A DNA stretch of 64,000 nt, from positions 186,001-250,000 of the forward strand of contig JAWLHE010000008.1 in assembly GCA_041690495.1 (NCBI GenBank), written 5' to 3'. The translations under genes were made by a program, and so were the position numbers. This stretch comes from DATAAP01 sp041690495. GTDB taxonomy: Bacteria > Pseudomonadota > Alphaproteobacteria > CACIAM-22H2. The notes under the pieces were generated by a model that saw only the letters and a list, made by a program, of their open reading frames with translations, did not search any database and was not told the DNA's origin. Shown here one piece after another: positions 27,960 through 38,424 of the stretch. Within the stretch, counting starts at the first letter, position 1, and each line of letters opens with the position of its first letter.

Positions 27960-28946
27960 ATGATCGCCTTCATCATACGGCGTCTGCTGCAATCCGTTCT
28001 GGTCATGCTCGCGGTGGCGTTCGTTGCGTTCGCGCTGTTCACCTACGTCGGCGATCCGATCGCGATCATGCTCGGCCAGGAATTCACCGAGCAGGATCGC
28101 GCGCGCATCTCCGCCGAGCTCGGCCTCGACCAGCCGTTCTTCGTCCAGTTCGCGCGTTTTGTCGGCAACGCGGTCCAGGGCGATTTCGGCCTGTCGTACC
28201 GGCTCGCCCGGCCGGTCGAGGAACTCCTGCTCGAGCGGCTTCCGGCCACGCTCGAGCTCAGCCTCGTCGCCGCATTCTTCGCCCTGCTGGTCGGCCTGCC
28301 GCTCGGCGTCTATACGGGACTCAACCGCGATTCCTGGCTGAGCCGCGTCTTCCTCACCGTGTCGCTGATCGGCGTGTCGCTGCCCACATTCCTGATCGGC
28401 ATCCTGCTCATCTACGTGTTCTCCGTCGAGGTGAACTGGTTCCCGTCCTTCGGCCGGGGCGAGACCGTCCAGCTCGGCTGGTGGAGCACCGGTTTCCTCA
28501 CCGTGAGCGGCCTGCGCTCGCTGATCCTGCCGTCGATCACGCTCGGGCTGTTCCAGCTGACCCTGATCATGCGCCTCGTCCGCGCCGAGATGCTCGAGGT
28601 GCTGCGCACCGACTACATCAAGTTCGCGCGCGCGCGCGGGCTGTCGAACCGCGCCGTGCATTTCGGCCACGCGCTCAAGAACACGCTGGTGCCGGTCATC
28701 ACCATCACCGGCCTGCAGCTCGGCGCCATTATCGCCTTCGCGATCATCACCGAGACCGTGTTCCAGTGGCCCGGAATGGGCTACCTGTTCATCCAGTCGG
28801 TCTATTTCGCCGACGTGCCGGTGATGGCCGCGTATCTTTGCCTGGTCGCATTCTTCTTCGTCGCCATCAACCTGATCGTCGACCTGCTTTACTATGCCGT
28901 CGATCCGCGACTGCGGGTCGACCGCGCGATCTCCGGCGGGCACTGA
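27960..28946 (+). CDS. ABC transporter permease, DppB-like (dipeptide/oligopeptide type)
   Basis: A 328-residue inner-membrane protein with six membrane helices. The N-terminal helix and the LPATLELSLVAAFFALLVGLPLGV block, the EAA-like loop YIKFARARGLSNRAVHFGHALKNTLVPVI and the final GPMG-type FQWPGMGYLFIQSVYFADVPV are family hallmarks. It starts a four-gene plus-strand run (B, C, D, F type). No binding-protein gene precedes or follows, so the substrate is unassigned. The ATG at 27960 lies 474 nt from the divergent aminotransferase. Confidence 0.93.
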   Translation: MIAFIIRRLLQSVLVMLAVAFVAFALFTYVGDPIAIMLGQEFTEQDRARISAELGLDQPFFVQFARFVGNAVQGDFGLSYRLARPVEELLLERLPATLELSLVAAFFALLVGLPLGVYTGLNRDSWLSRVFLTVSLIGVSLPTFLIGILLIYVFSVEVNWFPSFGRGETVQLGWWSTGFLTVSGLRSLILPSITLGLFQLTLIMRLVRAEMLEVLRTDYIKFARARGLSNRAVHFGHALKNTLVPVITITGLQLGAIIAFAIITETVFQWPGMGYLFIQSVYFADVPVMAAYLCLVAFFFVAINLIVDLLYYAVDPRLRVDRAISGGH

Positions 28947-28951
28947 GCGCC

Positions 28952-29908
28952 ATGGCCACGACATTGCCCGACGCAACGAAGACGGCCCCCGGCCTGTCCG
29001 CACGCATCCTCGACAGCGACGTATTCTACAGCTTCCGGAAATCGCCGCTGACCATGCTCGCGGCGCTGGTGACCCTGGTCTGCTTCTCCGGAGCGCTGCT
29101 GGCGCCGTGGATAGCGCCGCACAATCCGTTCGACCTCGGCTCGCTCAACCTGCTCGACGCCAGCCGCCCGCCGGTATGGATCGAGGACAGCGATCCGCGG
29201 TTCCTGCTCGGCACCGACAATCAGGGCCGCGACGTGCTGTCGACGATCATGTACGGCGCCCGGGTCTCCCTGCTGGTCGGCTTCGCCTCGGTGATCTTCG
29301 CGATGGTGCTGGGCGTAACGCTCGGCCTGATCAGCGGCTATGTCGGCGGGGCGGTGGACGCGGTCATCATGCGCATCGCCGATGTCCAGCTCAGCTTTCC
29401 CGCGATCCTGATTGCCCTGCTGATCGACGGTATCCTGCGCGCGGCGTTCTCGCACCAGCTGCACGACCAGTTCGCGCTCTATGTCCTGATCCTTTCGGTC
29501 GGATTGTCCTACTGGGTGCAGTACGCGCGCACGGTGCGCGGCTCGACCCTGGTCGAGAAGAACAAGGAGTACGTGCAGGCCGCGCGCGTCATCGGCGTCC
29601 ATCCGATCCGACTGCTGTTCTCGCATATCCTGCCGAACGTGATCGGCCCTGTCCTGGTCATCGCCACGATCAATCTGGCGCTGGCGATCATCACCGAGGC
29701 AACCCTGTCGTTCCTCGGCGTCGGCATGCCGCCGACCAAGCCTTCGCTCGGCACCCTCATCAATGTCGGCAACGACTTCCTTATGTCGGGCGAGTGGTGG
29801 ATCACCATCTTCCCCGGGCTCGCCCTGGTGCTGATGGCGCTTTCCGTCAATTTGCTCGGGGACTGGCTGCGCGACGCTCTCAATCCGAAGCTGCGCGTGA
29901 CGCGATGA
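28952..29908 (+). CDS. ABC transporter permease, DppC-like
   Basis: A 318-residue inner-membrane permease. It has the OppC_N entry region (SPLTMLAALVTLVCFSGALLAPW), FLLGTDNQGRDVLSTIMYGARVSLLVGF, EAA-like loop YVQAARVIGVHPIRLLFSHILPNVI and ATLSFLGVGMPPTKPSLGTLI, all typical of DppC/OppC. The start follows the DppB-like stop by five nt. Its stop overlaps the next gene (ATGA). Forms the transmembrane channel with the DppB-like subunit. Confidence 0.94.
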   Translation: MATTLPDATKTAPGLSARILDSDVFYSFRKSPLTMLAALVTLVCFSGALLAPWIAPHNPFDLGSLNLLDASRPPVWIEDSDPRFLLGTDNQGRDVLSTIMYGARVSLLVGFASVIFAMVLGVTLGLISGYVGGAVDAVIMRIADVQLSFPAILIALLIDGILRAAFSHQLHDQFALYVLILSVGLSYWVQYARTVRGSTLVEKNKEYVQAARVIGVHPIRLLFSHILPNVIGPVLVIATINLALAIITEATLSFLGVGMPPTKPSLGTLINVGNDFLMSGEWWITIFPGLALVLMALSVNLLGDWLRDALNPKLRVTR

Positions 29909-30910
29909 CGCGGGCGCCTGCCAACCGTGCGCTGCTCGACGTGCGCAATCTGCGGGTCGAGTTCCCGACGAGGCGCGGCAATCTGGTCGCGGTCGACGAC
30001 ATCTCGTTCCACATCGATCCGGGCGAGGTGCTCGGCGTCGTCGGCGAGTCCGGCGCCGGCAAGTCGCTGACGGGCGCGGCGATCATCGGGCTGCTCGATC
30101 CGCCGGGCCGCATCGCCGGCGGCGAGGTGCTGCTCGAGGGACGGCGCATCGACAATCTCGGTTACGAGCAGATGCGGCGCATCCGCGGCCGCGAGATCGG
30201 CGCCATTTTTCAGGACCCGCTGACCTCGCTCAACCCGCTCTACACGATCGGCCGGCAGCTCGTCGAGACGATCCAGACCCATCTCGACATGAATGCGGCG
30301 CAGGCCCGTGCGCACGCAGTCAAGCTGCTGCAGGAGGTCGGCATTCCCGCGGCCGACAGGCGCATCGATCACTACCCGCACCAGTTCTCGGGAGGAATGC
30401 GCCAGCGCGTGGTCATAGCGCTGGCGCTGTGCGCGAACCCACGCCTGGTCATCGCCGACGAGCCGACCACGGCGCTCGACGTGTCGATCCAGGCGCAGAT
30501 CATCACGCTGCTGAAGCGTCTGTGCCGCGAACACGGCACGGCGGTGATGCTGGTGACGCACGATATGGGCGTGATCGCCGAGACGGCCGACCGCGTCGCC
30601 GTCATGTATGCCGGGCGCATCGCCGAGATCGGCCCGGTGCGCGACGTCATCAAGCAGCCCAAGCATCCCTACACCGTCGGCCTGATGGGTTCGATCCCGA
30701 AGATCACCCGGCGCGACGAGCGGCTGGCCCAGATCGACGGCTCCATGCCGCGGCTCAACGCCATACCGCCCGGCTGCGCCTTCAATCCGCGCTGCCCCAG
30801 GGTGTTCGCGCGCTGCCATGTCGAGCGGCCTGACCTGATCGACGTCGAGCGCAGCCGCGTCGCGTGCTGGCTCTACGACGAGGAGAGCCCGCGGCTGCGG
30901 GCAGCCGGCG

Positions 30911-30918
<8 letters not shown>
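29905..30918 (+). CDS. ABC transporter ATP-binding protein, DppD-like
   Basis: A 337-residue ATPase subunit. Walker A GESGAGKS, Q-loop IFQDPLTSLNPLY, signature FSGGMRQRVVIALAL, Walker B LVIADEPTTALD and H-loop VTHDMGVIA are complete. The C-terminal oligopeptide-transporter extension has the conserved cysteines (PPGCAFNPRCPRVFARC), which bind a [4Fe-4S] cluster in DppD-type proteins. The ATG at 29905 overlaps the previous stop, and the gene overlaps the next one by 8 nt, so the whole set is translationally linked. Confidence 0.94.
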
Positions 30919-31969
<1,051 letters not shown>

Positions 31970-31987
31970 CCGCGCCGCCGCGTCCGC

Positions 31988-32569
31988 TCACAGCGGCCGC
32001 TCCATGAAGGTCAGATAGGGACGCAGCTCCGCAGGCGCGTCGTAGTACGGCGCGATCTCGGCAAAGCCGAGCGACCGGTAGAGTGCATGCGCTTCGAGGT
32101 GCTTGTCTCCGGTTTCCAGGCGCATGGCCCTGAAGCCGCGCTGGCCGGCCAGCGCGATGAGAGCCTCGCAGAGTCTGCGGCCGATGCCGAGCCCCTGAAA
32201 TGGCTCGCGAATGAACAGCCGCTTCATCTCGCACACGCCGTCGCCGAGCGTCCGCAGCGCCACGCAACCTGCCGGTACGCCGTCGACAAGCGCGAGCAGC
32301 AGCGCACCGCCGGGCGCCGCATAGGCCAGATCGAGCGCGGCAAGCTCCTTCTCGACGGAAGCCGGCTGGAAATACGTCTCGACTGCCCATGCCCGCTCGG
32401 CATAGCGCGCGCGGCACCATTGGATGAAGCCGCGCATCAGGTCGGCGGCGTGGGCGAACTGCTGCGCGGAGCCGGGTTCGACGATCTCGACACGTCGGCC
32501 CGGGGGTGCGGACCAGCGGTCGTTGGCGTTCGCGGGCGGCGTCACGTTCGACACGAACTTTGTGCTCAT
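31988..32569 (-). CDS. GNAT family N-acetyltransferase
   Basis: A 193-residue acetyltransferase. The acetyl-CoA motif is CEMKRLFIREPFQGLGIGRRLCEALI, with QGLGIG as the pyrophosphate loop, then ALYRSLGFAEIAPYY as the late motif. Residues 1-60 (GSAQQFAHAADLMRGFIQWCRARY) are a variable lead. Substrate unknown. ATG 32569 was chosen; an upstream in-frame GTG at 32611 lies in a hairpin-forming leader (32596-32613). It is divergent from the IGHNGGPPL gene with a CRP-like palindrome in the gap. Confidence 0.88.
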   Translation of the reverse strand: MSTKFVSNVTPPANANDRWSAPPGRRVEIVEPGSAQQFAHAADLMRGFIQWCRARYAERAWAVETYFQPASVEKELAALDLAYAAPGGALLLALVDGVPAGCVALRTLGDGVCEMKRLFIREPFQGLGIGRRLCEALIALAGQRGFRAMRLETGDKHLEAHALYRSLGFAEIAPYYDAPAELRPYLTFMERPL

Positions 32570-32636
32570 GAAGGTCTCCGTCCGAGGGGCGCGCAGGGTG
32601 TGCGGACACACCCGTTAGCAGCGGGTCGCCGCGGCG

Positions 32637-32656
32637 GCTGTGAACATCGTCACAGC
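32637..32656. promoter_or_regulatory. CRP-like palindromic site
   Basis: GCTGTGA (32637-32643), six nt, then TCACAGC (32650-32656) is a perfect 7-bp inverted repeat that contains the TGTGA-N6-TCACA core bound by CRP-type (cAMP receptor) proteins. It lies in the divergent gap between the GNAT start (32569) and the small protein start (32767). Spacing and symmetry make chance less likely, but binding is inferred only. Confidence 0.6.
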
Positions 32657-32766
32657 GTGCAGTGCCGCCCCGACGCCCCGGTCGGCCCGCGTTTGGCACC
32701 GGAATTGCTGCGCATTTTCTCAGGGAGAACCGCGTCGTCCGGCGCGGCATGCGGAGCGGAAGAGCG

Positions 32767-33090
32767 ATGGGCGAACGGGCGGGAATCGGCAGGGCGGCGC
32801 GCACCAGGCTGTCGTTCGGTCTCAATGCGCTGCGGCGCATCGGGTCGGAACTGCCTGAAATTCGGGCGGGGTCTGCGCAAATTCCGGGCATCGGCCACAA
32901 TGGTGGCCCGCCGCTTGACGATCCGAGCGGCCATGGATGGCACGCCTATTGTTGGGCACGGGCCCACAAGAAGGCCTGGAAGACGCCGCCGCGCGAGATC
33001 GCATTGCGGCGGCTGCGCCGCGCCGAGGAGCTCGGCCTGACCTACGAGGAATACACGGCGATCATTCTCGATCGCGGCGTGTTCCTGTGA
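32767..33090 (+). CDS. Small protein with IGHNGGPPL motif, uncharacterised
   Basis: A 107-residue protein with the short motif PGIGHNGGPPLDD near residue 45, seen in many small alphaproteobacterial proteins of unknown function. After it comes HGWHAYCWARAHKKAWKTPP, then a helical tail REIALRRLRRAEELGLTYEEYTAIILDRGVFL, which looks like a short alpha-helical pair. No signal peptide, membrane segment or known catalytic motif. The ATG at 32767 follows GGAAGAG; an in-frame ATG at 32749 is possible. It ends 4 nt before the end of the ManC-like gene on the other strand. Confidence 0.75.
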   Translation: MGERAGIGRAARTRLSFGLNALRRIGSELPEIRAGSAQIPGIGHNGGPPLDDPSGHGWHAYCWARAHKKAWKTPPREIALRRLRRAEELGLTYEEYTAIILDRGVFL

Positions 33091-33094
33091 ATCG

Positions 33095-34519
33095 CTATTG
33101 CCGTCCGTAGGTGTCGTCGAGCCGGATGATGTCGTCCTCGCCAAGATAGCCGCCGGACTGCACCTCGATGAGATGCAGGGGGGCGGGGCCGGGATTCTCG
33201 AGCCGGTGCACGCAGCCGACCGGGATGTAGGTCGACATGTTTTCGCGCAAGGTCAGCATGTCCTCGTCGCGCGTGACGCGCGCGGTGCCGCTGACCACGA
33301 CCCAGTGCTCCGCGCGGTGCGCATGCTTCTGCAGCGACAGCTTGTGCCCGGGCTTCACCATGATGTGCTTGACTTGGTGGCGGTGTCCTGTGTCAATCGA
33401 TTGATAGCTGCCCCAGGGCCGATAGACGATCGGGTGCGAGACCGCCTCGCTGCGGCCCTTGGCCTTGAGCTGCTCGACGATCTTCTTGACGTCCTGGACG
33501 CGGTCCTTGGCGGCCACCAGCACGACGTCGCTGGTCGCAACCACGACCGCGTCGGCAATGCCCAGCGTCGCGAGCAGCACCCGCTCGCTGCGCAGATACG
33601 AGTTCGTTGTCTCGTGCGCGATGACGTCGCCGACGACGACGTTCCCGGACTGGTCCTTGTCGCCGATGTCCCACAGCGCGGACCACGCGCCGACATCGCT
33701 CCAGCCGAGCGTCGCGGGTACGACCGCAGCCCTTTCGGTCTTCTCCATCACCGCGTAATCGACCGACTTCGCCGGCGCGCGCGAGAAGCTGTCTTTGGCG
33801 AGGCGCACGAACTCGAGGTCCTGGTTGGCGCGGCCGACCGCATCGGCGACGGCCTCGACCATCGCGGGCTCAAAGCGCATCAGCTCGTCGAGAAGCAGAC
33901 GGGCGGGGAACAGGAACATGCCGCTGTTCCACGACCATGCGCCGTCCGCGACATAGCCCTGCGCGGTCTCGAGGTCGGGCTTCTCGACGAAGCGCTCGAT
34001 CGCATAGGCGCCCGCGACGCCGCCGAGCGCAGCGCCGCGGCGGATATAACCGTAGCCGGTCTCTGGATGCTCGGGGGTGATGCCGAACGTCACCAGCCGG
34101 CCGGCGCGCGCGGCGGCGGCGGCGGTCTCGACGGCCTTGTGGAAGGCGCCGACATCCGCGATCGCGTGATCCGACGGCAGCACCAGCATCAGGGTGTCGC
34201 GTTTCTCTGCCGCCAACATTTTTGCCGCCGCCGCGACCGCGGGAGCGGTGTTGCGCGCGGCCGGCTCGAGCACGATCGCCTGCGGCTTGATGTCGAGCTG
34301 GCGCAGCTGCTCGGCGATAATGAAGCGGTGTTCGTCGTTGCAGACGATCAGCGGCGGCGCGAACAGCGGGCCGCTGGCGCGCCGCGCGGTTTCCTGCAGC
34401 AGGCTGTGCTCGGACAGCAACGGCAGCAACTGCTTCGGATAGAGCTCGCGCGATAGCGGCCACAGGCGCGTTCCTGCGCCCCCTGAGAGTATGACCGGTA
34501 CGATCTGCCCGCCCGCCAT
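33095..34519 (-). CDS. manC: Mannose-1-phosphate guanylyltransferase / mannose-6-phosphate isomerase
   Basis: A 474-residue bifunctional cytosolic enzyme supplying GDP-mannose for envelope polysaccharides. The N-terminal ~330 residues are a nucleotidyltransferase with PVILSGGAGTRLWPLSRELYPKQ (pyrophosphorylase signature) and FVEKPD. The C-terminal cupin (type II phosphomannose isomerase) holds VYRPWGSYQSIDTG, VKPGHKLSLQKHAHRAEHWVVVSGTA and ENMSTYIPVGCVHRLENP. Length is normal. It converges with the small protein at 33090 and is divergent from the ribokinase gene. No other GDP-mannose genes are adjacent. Confidence 0.95.
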   Translation of the reverse strand: MAGGQIVPVILSGGAGTRLWPLSRELYPKQLLPLLSEHSLLQETARRASGPLFAPPLIVCNDEHRFIIAEQLRQLDIKPQAIVLEPAARNTAPAVAAAAKMLAAEKRDTLMLVLPSDHAIADVGAFHKAVETAAAAARAGRLVTFGITPEHPETGYGYIRRGAALGGVAGAYAIERFVEKPDLETAQGYVADGAWSWNSGMFLFPARLLLDELMRFEPAMVEAVADAVGRANQDLEFVRLAKDSFSRAPAKSVDYAVMEKTERAAVVPATLGWSDVGAWSALWDIGDKDQSGNVVVGDVIAHETTNSYLRSERVLLATLGIADAVVVATSDVVLVAAKDRVQDVKKIVEQLKAKGRSEAVSHPIVYRPWGSYQSIDTGHRHQVKHIMVKPGHKLSLQKHAHRAEHWVVVSGTARVTRDEDMLTLRENMSTYIPVGCVHRLENPGPAPLHLIEVQSGGYLGEDDIIRLDDTYGRQ

Positions 34520-34658
34520 GCTGTACTCCTACGATCGCGAGACGCCTGTGCTAACGCAAAAATGTTTCGAAACCAATAGTGGGCGCGCCGGTTCGGCTGC
34601 CGTCCGGCCGCTGCAAGCGTAGCGCGACTCTTGCCTGCCGGTCGGCTAGAACGGCGTC

Positions 34659-35585
34659 ATGCTCGTCGTCTTCGGCTCGATCAATGTCGATCTGGTGTTC
34701 AGGGTCCCGCGCCTGCCCGGGCCGGGCGAGACCGTCCTGGGACCGGGCTACGCGACGATTCCGGGCGGCAAGGGGGCCAACCAGGCCGTAGCCGCGGCGC
34801 TCGACGGCGCCCGCGTCGCGATGATCGGCCGGGTCGGTCGCGACGCATTCGCGGGGCTCGCGCTCGACTCGCTCGCCCGTGCCGGCGTCGATATCCGCGG
34901 CGTCGCGCATGACGACGCGCCGACCGGATGTGCGGTGATCGCGGTCGACAACGCCGGCGAGAACCAGATCGTGGTGGCGTCCGGGGCAAATGCCCGGGTC
35001 GCGGCGGACCAGGCGAGCGATGCCATGCTCGGACCGGACACCACGCTCGTCCTGCAGATGGAGTGTCCCGCGGGCGAGAATGCAGCGCTGATCGGGCGCG
35101 CGCGCCGGCGCGGTGCCCGCATCGTGCTCAATCTTGCGCCGGCGTCGATGCTGCCCGGCGGCGTGTTGCGCGCGGTCGACATCCTCGTGGTGAACCGGGG
35201 CGAGGCGGCGTGGCTGGCCAGGGAGCATGGCGTCTGTGGTGGCGACGAGCGCGTGATGGCCGTTGCGCTGGCACTGCATCTCGGCGTCACCGTCATTCTG
35301 ACGATGGGCGCCGAAGGGGCGCTCGCCGCCGGAAGCGGCGCGGTGTGGGAGATCGGCGCTCTGCCGGTCGTGCCAGTCGATACGACGGGCGCCGGCGACG
35401 CCTTCGTCGGCGTGCTGGCGGCGAGCCTCGACCGCGGGGAGTCGATCGAGGACGCGCTGCACCGCGCGGCCGTCGCCGCCGGACTCGCCTGCGAAACGCT
35501 CGGCGCCCAAGGCAGCCTGGCCGGCAGCGAAGCCATCGACCGCGCGCTTCCGCGTCTCGCGCCGCCGCGCAGGACGCCGCCCTGA
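34659..35585 (+). CDS. rbsK: Ribokinase (PfkB family carbohydrate kinase)
   Basis: A 308-residue kinase that phosphorylates ribose at O5 (or a related sugar). Opening VVFGSINVDLVFRVPRLPGPGETV, the substrate motif PGGKGANQAVAAA, NLAPA and the ATP/anion-hole block VDTTGAGDAFVGVLAASL are the ribokinase signatures. The specific substrate cannot be proven from sequence, as PfkB kinases vary. It is preceded by divergent manC and followed by a stem-loop and a DMT transporter gene. Confidence 0.88.
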   Translation: MLVVFGSINVDLVFRVPRLPGPGETVLGPGYATIPGGKGANQAVAAALDGARVAMIGRVGRDAFAGLALDSLARAGVDIRGVAHDDAPTGCAVIAVDNAGENQIVVASGANARVAADQASDAMLGPDTTLVLQMECPAGENAALIGRARRRGARIVLNLAPASMLPGGVLRAVDILVVNRGEAAWLAREHGVCGGDERVMAVALALHLGVTVILTMGAEGALAAGSGAVWEIGALPVVPVDTTGAGDAFVGVLAASLDRGESIEDALHRAAVAAGLACETLGAQGSLAGSEAIDRALPRLAPPRRTPP

Positions 35586-35603
35586 GTTGTCGCATCAGAT
35601 CTG

Positions 35604-35628
35604 CGTTTCCCGCGTGTGCAGGGAAACG
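35604..35628 (+). terminator. Stem-loop after the ribokinase gene
   Basis: CGTTTCCC (35604-35611), a 9-nt loop and GGGAAACG (35621-35628) form a perfect 8-bp stem 18 nt past the ribokinase stop. No T-run follows, so it may be a weak terminator or a repeat rather than a standard rho-independent site. Confidence 0.4.
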
Positions 35629-35658
35629 ATCGCCGTCCTATGGTGCGCCGCTTGAATC

Positions 35659-36678
35659 ATGACTGACACCACGCGAACGCTGCTTCTCGGCATCGCGACC
35701 GGCCTCTGCACCGCGCTGATCTGGGGAAGCTGGGCGGTCGTATCGCGGCTCGGGCTGACGACCGGGCTGGACTTTTACGACGTGGCCGCGCTGCGGTTCG
35801 GCGTTGCCGGTCTCGTACTTGCGCCCGTGCTGGCGCGGGCGGGGATTTCGTCCAGGGGGATCGGCAACGTGCCCTGGCATGCGGTGCTGGTCATGTGGCT
35901 CGGCGCCGGCGTGCCCTACGCCCTGATCGTCTTCGCCGGCCTGGGCATGGCGCCGGCCAGCCACCAGGCGATGATCGGCCCGTCCGGGGTGATGCTGTTT
36001 ACCGCGGCGTTGAGCCGGCTCGTGCTCGGCGAGCGGTTCAACCGTATGCAGCTCGCAGGCATGGCGGTCATCGTCGCGGGGATCGCGACGATGGGCGCGC
36101 AGGGGCTCGGCGGCGGCACGCCGCTCGGACTCGGGCACCTGCTGTTCGTAGTCGCCGCCCTGCTGTGGTCGGTCTTCACCGTGATGGCGCGCGCCTGGCG
36201 GGTGGATGCGCTGCTCTCGACCGCGATCGTCTCGACACTGTCGCTGGTCTATCTGCCGGTCTACTTCGTTCTGTCCGGGGACGCGCTGTTGCGCGCGGCA
36301 CCGCTCGGCCCCGTGCTGATGCAGGCGGCCTTCCAGGGGCTGCTCACCGGCGTCATCGCCTTGATATTCTATATGCGGACGGTCGCGGCGCTCGGCGCGG
36401 GGCGCGCTGCCCTGTTCACGGCGCTCGTGCCGGCGATGGCTGCGCTGCTCGCGGTACCGGTCCTCGGCGAGACGCTGTCCGGCGCCACGACCGCCGGGCT
36501 GCTGCTGGTGACGGCCGGCATGGCAATCGCCGTGAGCCGCGGCGCAACCGGACCCGGACGTGCCGCCGCGATGGTCGGCCAGAGCGCCGGCCTCGTTCCC
36601 GGCTCGAAGCCGCCGGAGGTCACAGTGCGATCACAGCCCGGCACCCGCTCGCGCGAAGCGCCTGAACGGCATAAATGA
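35659..36678 (+). CDS. DMT family (EamA) transporter
   Basis: A 339-residue inner-membrane protein with ten predicted helices in two EamA halves. Typical stretches include TALIWGSWAVVSRLGL and AALLWSVFTVMARAWRV in the first and middle helices, and GRAALFTALVPAMAALLAVPVLGETLS, the conserved EamA repeat end. It would transport a metabolite or drug; substrate unknown. The ~40-residue tail after helix 10 is unusually long and hydrophilic. Start ATG at 35659 fits a first helix 10 residues in. Confidence 0.9.
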   Translation: MTDTTRTLLLGIATGLCTALIWGSWAVVSRLGLTTGLDFYDVAALRFGVAGLVLAPVLARAGISSRGIGNVPWHAVLVMWLGAGVPYALIVFAGLGMAPASHQAMIGPSGVMLFTAALSRLVLGERFNRMQLAGMAVIVAGIATMGAQGLGGGTPLGLGHLLFVVAALLWSVFTVMARAWRVDALLSTAIVSTLSLVYLPVYFVLSGDALLRAAPLGPVLMQAAFQGLLTGVIALIFYMRTVAALGAGRAALFTALVPAMAALLAVPVLGETLSGATTAGLLLVTAGMAIAVSRGATGPGRAAAMVGQSAGLVPGSKPPEVTVRSQPGTRSREAPERHK

Positions 36679-36774
36679 CCCATCGCAACAATGGGTTGAG
36701 ATTGCGATGTCATGCGGTTGCGATTAGGGTCGTCGAATGGGATCGGGTCCGGATCATGCCAGCCGCGTGGCTTC

Positions 36775-38364
36775 ATGCGACGCCTGAGCGCAGGTTTGAT
36801 CGCCGGGATTGCCGTGATGGTGGCGGCCGTGACCGTCATCACGGCCATTTCGATCGTCCGGGATTACCGGGATGCGCTGAGCGAGACTGCAGCGGAGACG
36901 CAGACAGTGGCACGCGCGCTCGAGCAGCATTCCGAGCGCGTCCTCGACGCGATCCGGTTCCGCCTGCGGCTGGTCCAGCAGCGCATCGGCTCGCCGGACT
37001 GGGATGCGCTGACAGCCGATCCCGATCTGCACGGCGAGCTCGCGGCGCTGGCGGACCGCCCTTTCATCCACTCGGTGTGGCTGTTCGACGAGAACGGGCT
37101 CGGCCGCGCCAGCAGCCGTTTCTTCCCGGCGCTGTCGTCACGGGTCGGGGATCGTGACTACTTCGTCGCACAACGCGATAGCGATCAGGGAATCTATGTC
37201 GGGCGCCGGATCGTCGGCAGGCGAACCGGGGACGACATCCTGGGCACCAGTATCCGGCTGACCTACGGCGACGGCCGATTCGCCGGCGTGGCCGCGCTCT
37301 TCATCAGCCCCGAATACTTCCAGCAGTTCTATCGCGAGCTGAATCTCGGCACGCGCGGGGTCATCGAGCTGCTGCGCAGCGACGGCGCTTTCCTGATCCG
37401 CGAGCCCTTCGTCCGGCCGCTCGAGGATGTCTATAAGTCGGACGAATTCCAGCGCCATGCGGCGGGCAGGGCAAGCGGGACCTATCGGGCGGTCTGGCCG
37501 ACGGACGGCACCGAGCGCATCGCGTCCTTTCGCCGGATCATCGATCTTCCCCTCATCGTCAACGTCGGCATCTCGGTCGAGGATGCGCTCCACGGCTGGC
37601 GCGTGTCGCTGCTCTACAGAGTCGCGCTGGCGGCGCTCGCGATCGCGGCGACCCTGGCGTTCGGGCGTCTGATCGTGCTGCGCGCGCGCGCCGTCGAGGC
37701 GGAAGTGGGCCGCCGCACGGTCGAGCTGGAGCGTTCGGTGCGCGAGAAGGACGTGCTCCTGCGCGAGGTTCACCACCGCGTGAAGAACAATCTGCAGATG
37801 ATTGCCAGCATGCTGCGCCTGACGGCGCGCACCGCCGCGCACGATTCGCATCCGATCTTCACCGACATCGCCCGGCGCGTTACCGCGATCGGACAGGCCT
37901 ACAACCAGCTCTACCGCGTCGGTCAGGTCAGCGCGCTCAGTCTTGCCGAGTATATCGATACCGTCGCCCAGGGCGTCGCCGAGGGCTTTGGCACCGCGCG
38001 CGTCATGGTGCGGACCGAGCTCGAGCCGATGACGGTCGACATCGACACCGCGCTGCCTGTGGGCCTGATCGCGCTCGAGCTGGTGACGAACGCGTTCAAG
38101 CACGCGTTTCCCGGCGACCGCGAGGGCGAGGTCGTCATCAAGCTGCAGCGGCATGAAGGCTATGCGCGGCTCATCGTCGCGGATAATGGCGTCGGCCTGC
38201 GCGGGCGCGGCCCCTCCGGCAGCGGGCTGATGCTGATCGAGGCGCTGGCCGGCCAGGTCGACGGCAAGCTCAAGACCGGGCCGCGCGACGGCGGCGGAAC
38301 GCGGGCGCGGCTGACCTTCAGGCTCGTGCGCGACGGCGCCGGCGCGAGCGATGCGGCGGCGTGA
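36775..38364 (+). CDS. Sensor histidine kinase, HisKA_2 type, with extracytoplasmic Cache-like domain
   Basis: A 529-residue membrane kinase. A first membrane helix (residues 8-28) and a second (about 282-302) enclose a ~250-residue periplasmic region with Cache-like features (WLFDENGLG, GDRDYFVAQRDSDQGIYVG, GTSIRL, RTG). The cytoplasmic part begins with a coiled helix, then the HisKA_2 box LLREVHHRVKNNLQMIASMLRL, with phosphoacceptor His333, and an ATPase domain (ELVTNAFKHAFPG; ADNGVGL; GSGLMLIEALAGQ). There is no receiver domain and no response-regulator gene nearby. HisKA_2/HWE kinases often feed the PhyR general stress pathway. ATG 36775 precedes the first helix; earlier in-frame start codons are unsupported. 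Confidence 0.9.
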   Translation: MRRLSAGLIAGIAVMVAAVTVITAISIVRDYRDALSETAAETQTVARALEQHSERVLDAIRFRLRLVQQRIGSPDWDALTADPDLHGELAALADRPFIHSVWLFDENGLGRASSRFFPALSSRVGDRDYFVAQRDSDQGIYVGRRIVGRRTGDDILGTSIRLTYGDGRFAGVAALFISPEYFQQFYRELNLGTRGVIELLRSDGAFLIREPFVRPLEDVYKSDEFQRHAAGRASGTYRAVWPTDGTERIASFRRIIDLPLIVNVGISVEDALHGWRVSLLYRVALAALAIAATLAFGRLIVLRARAVEAEVGRRTVELERSVREKDVLLREVHHRVKNNLQMIASMLRLTARTAAHDSHPIFTDIARRVTAIGQAYNQLYRVGQVSALSLAEYIDTVAQGVAEGFGTARVMVRTELEPMTVDIDTALPVGLIALELVTNAFKHAFPGDREGEVVIKLQRHEGYARLIVADNGVGLRGRGPSGSGLMLIEALAGQVDGKLKTGPRDGGGTRARLTFRLVRDGAGASDAAA

Positions 38365-38424
38365 ACATCCCTGTCGGTCGGCCTTGCCCGGTCGGGTCGA
38401 GCGGTTGTTCCGGGCGTCCGGCGC

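Noticed and set aside
36618..36646. TCACAGTGCGATCACAG as a CRP-like site
   Set aside because: It is a direct, not inverted, repeat and lies inside the DMT transporter coding sequence.
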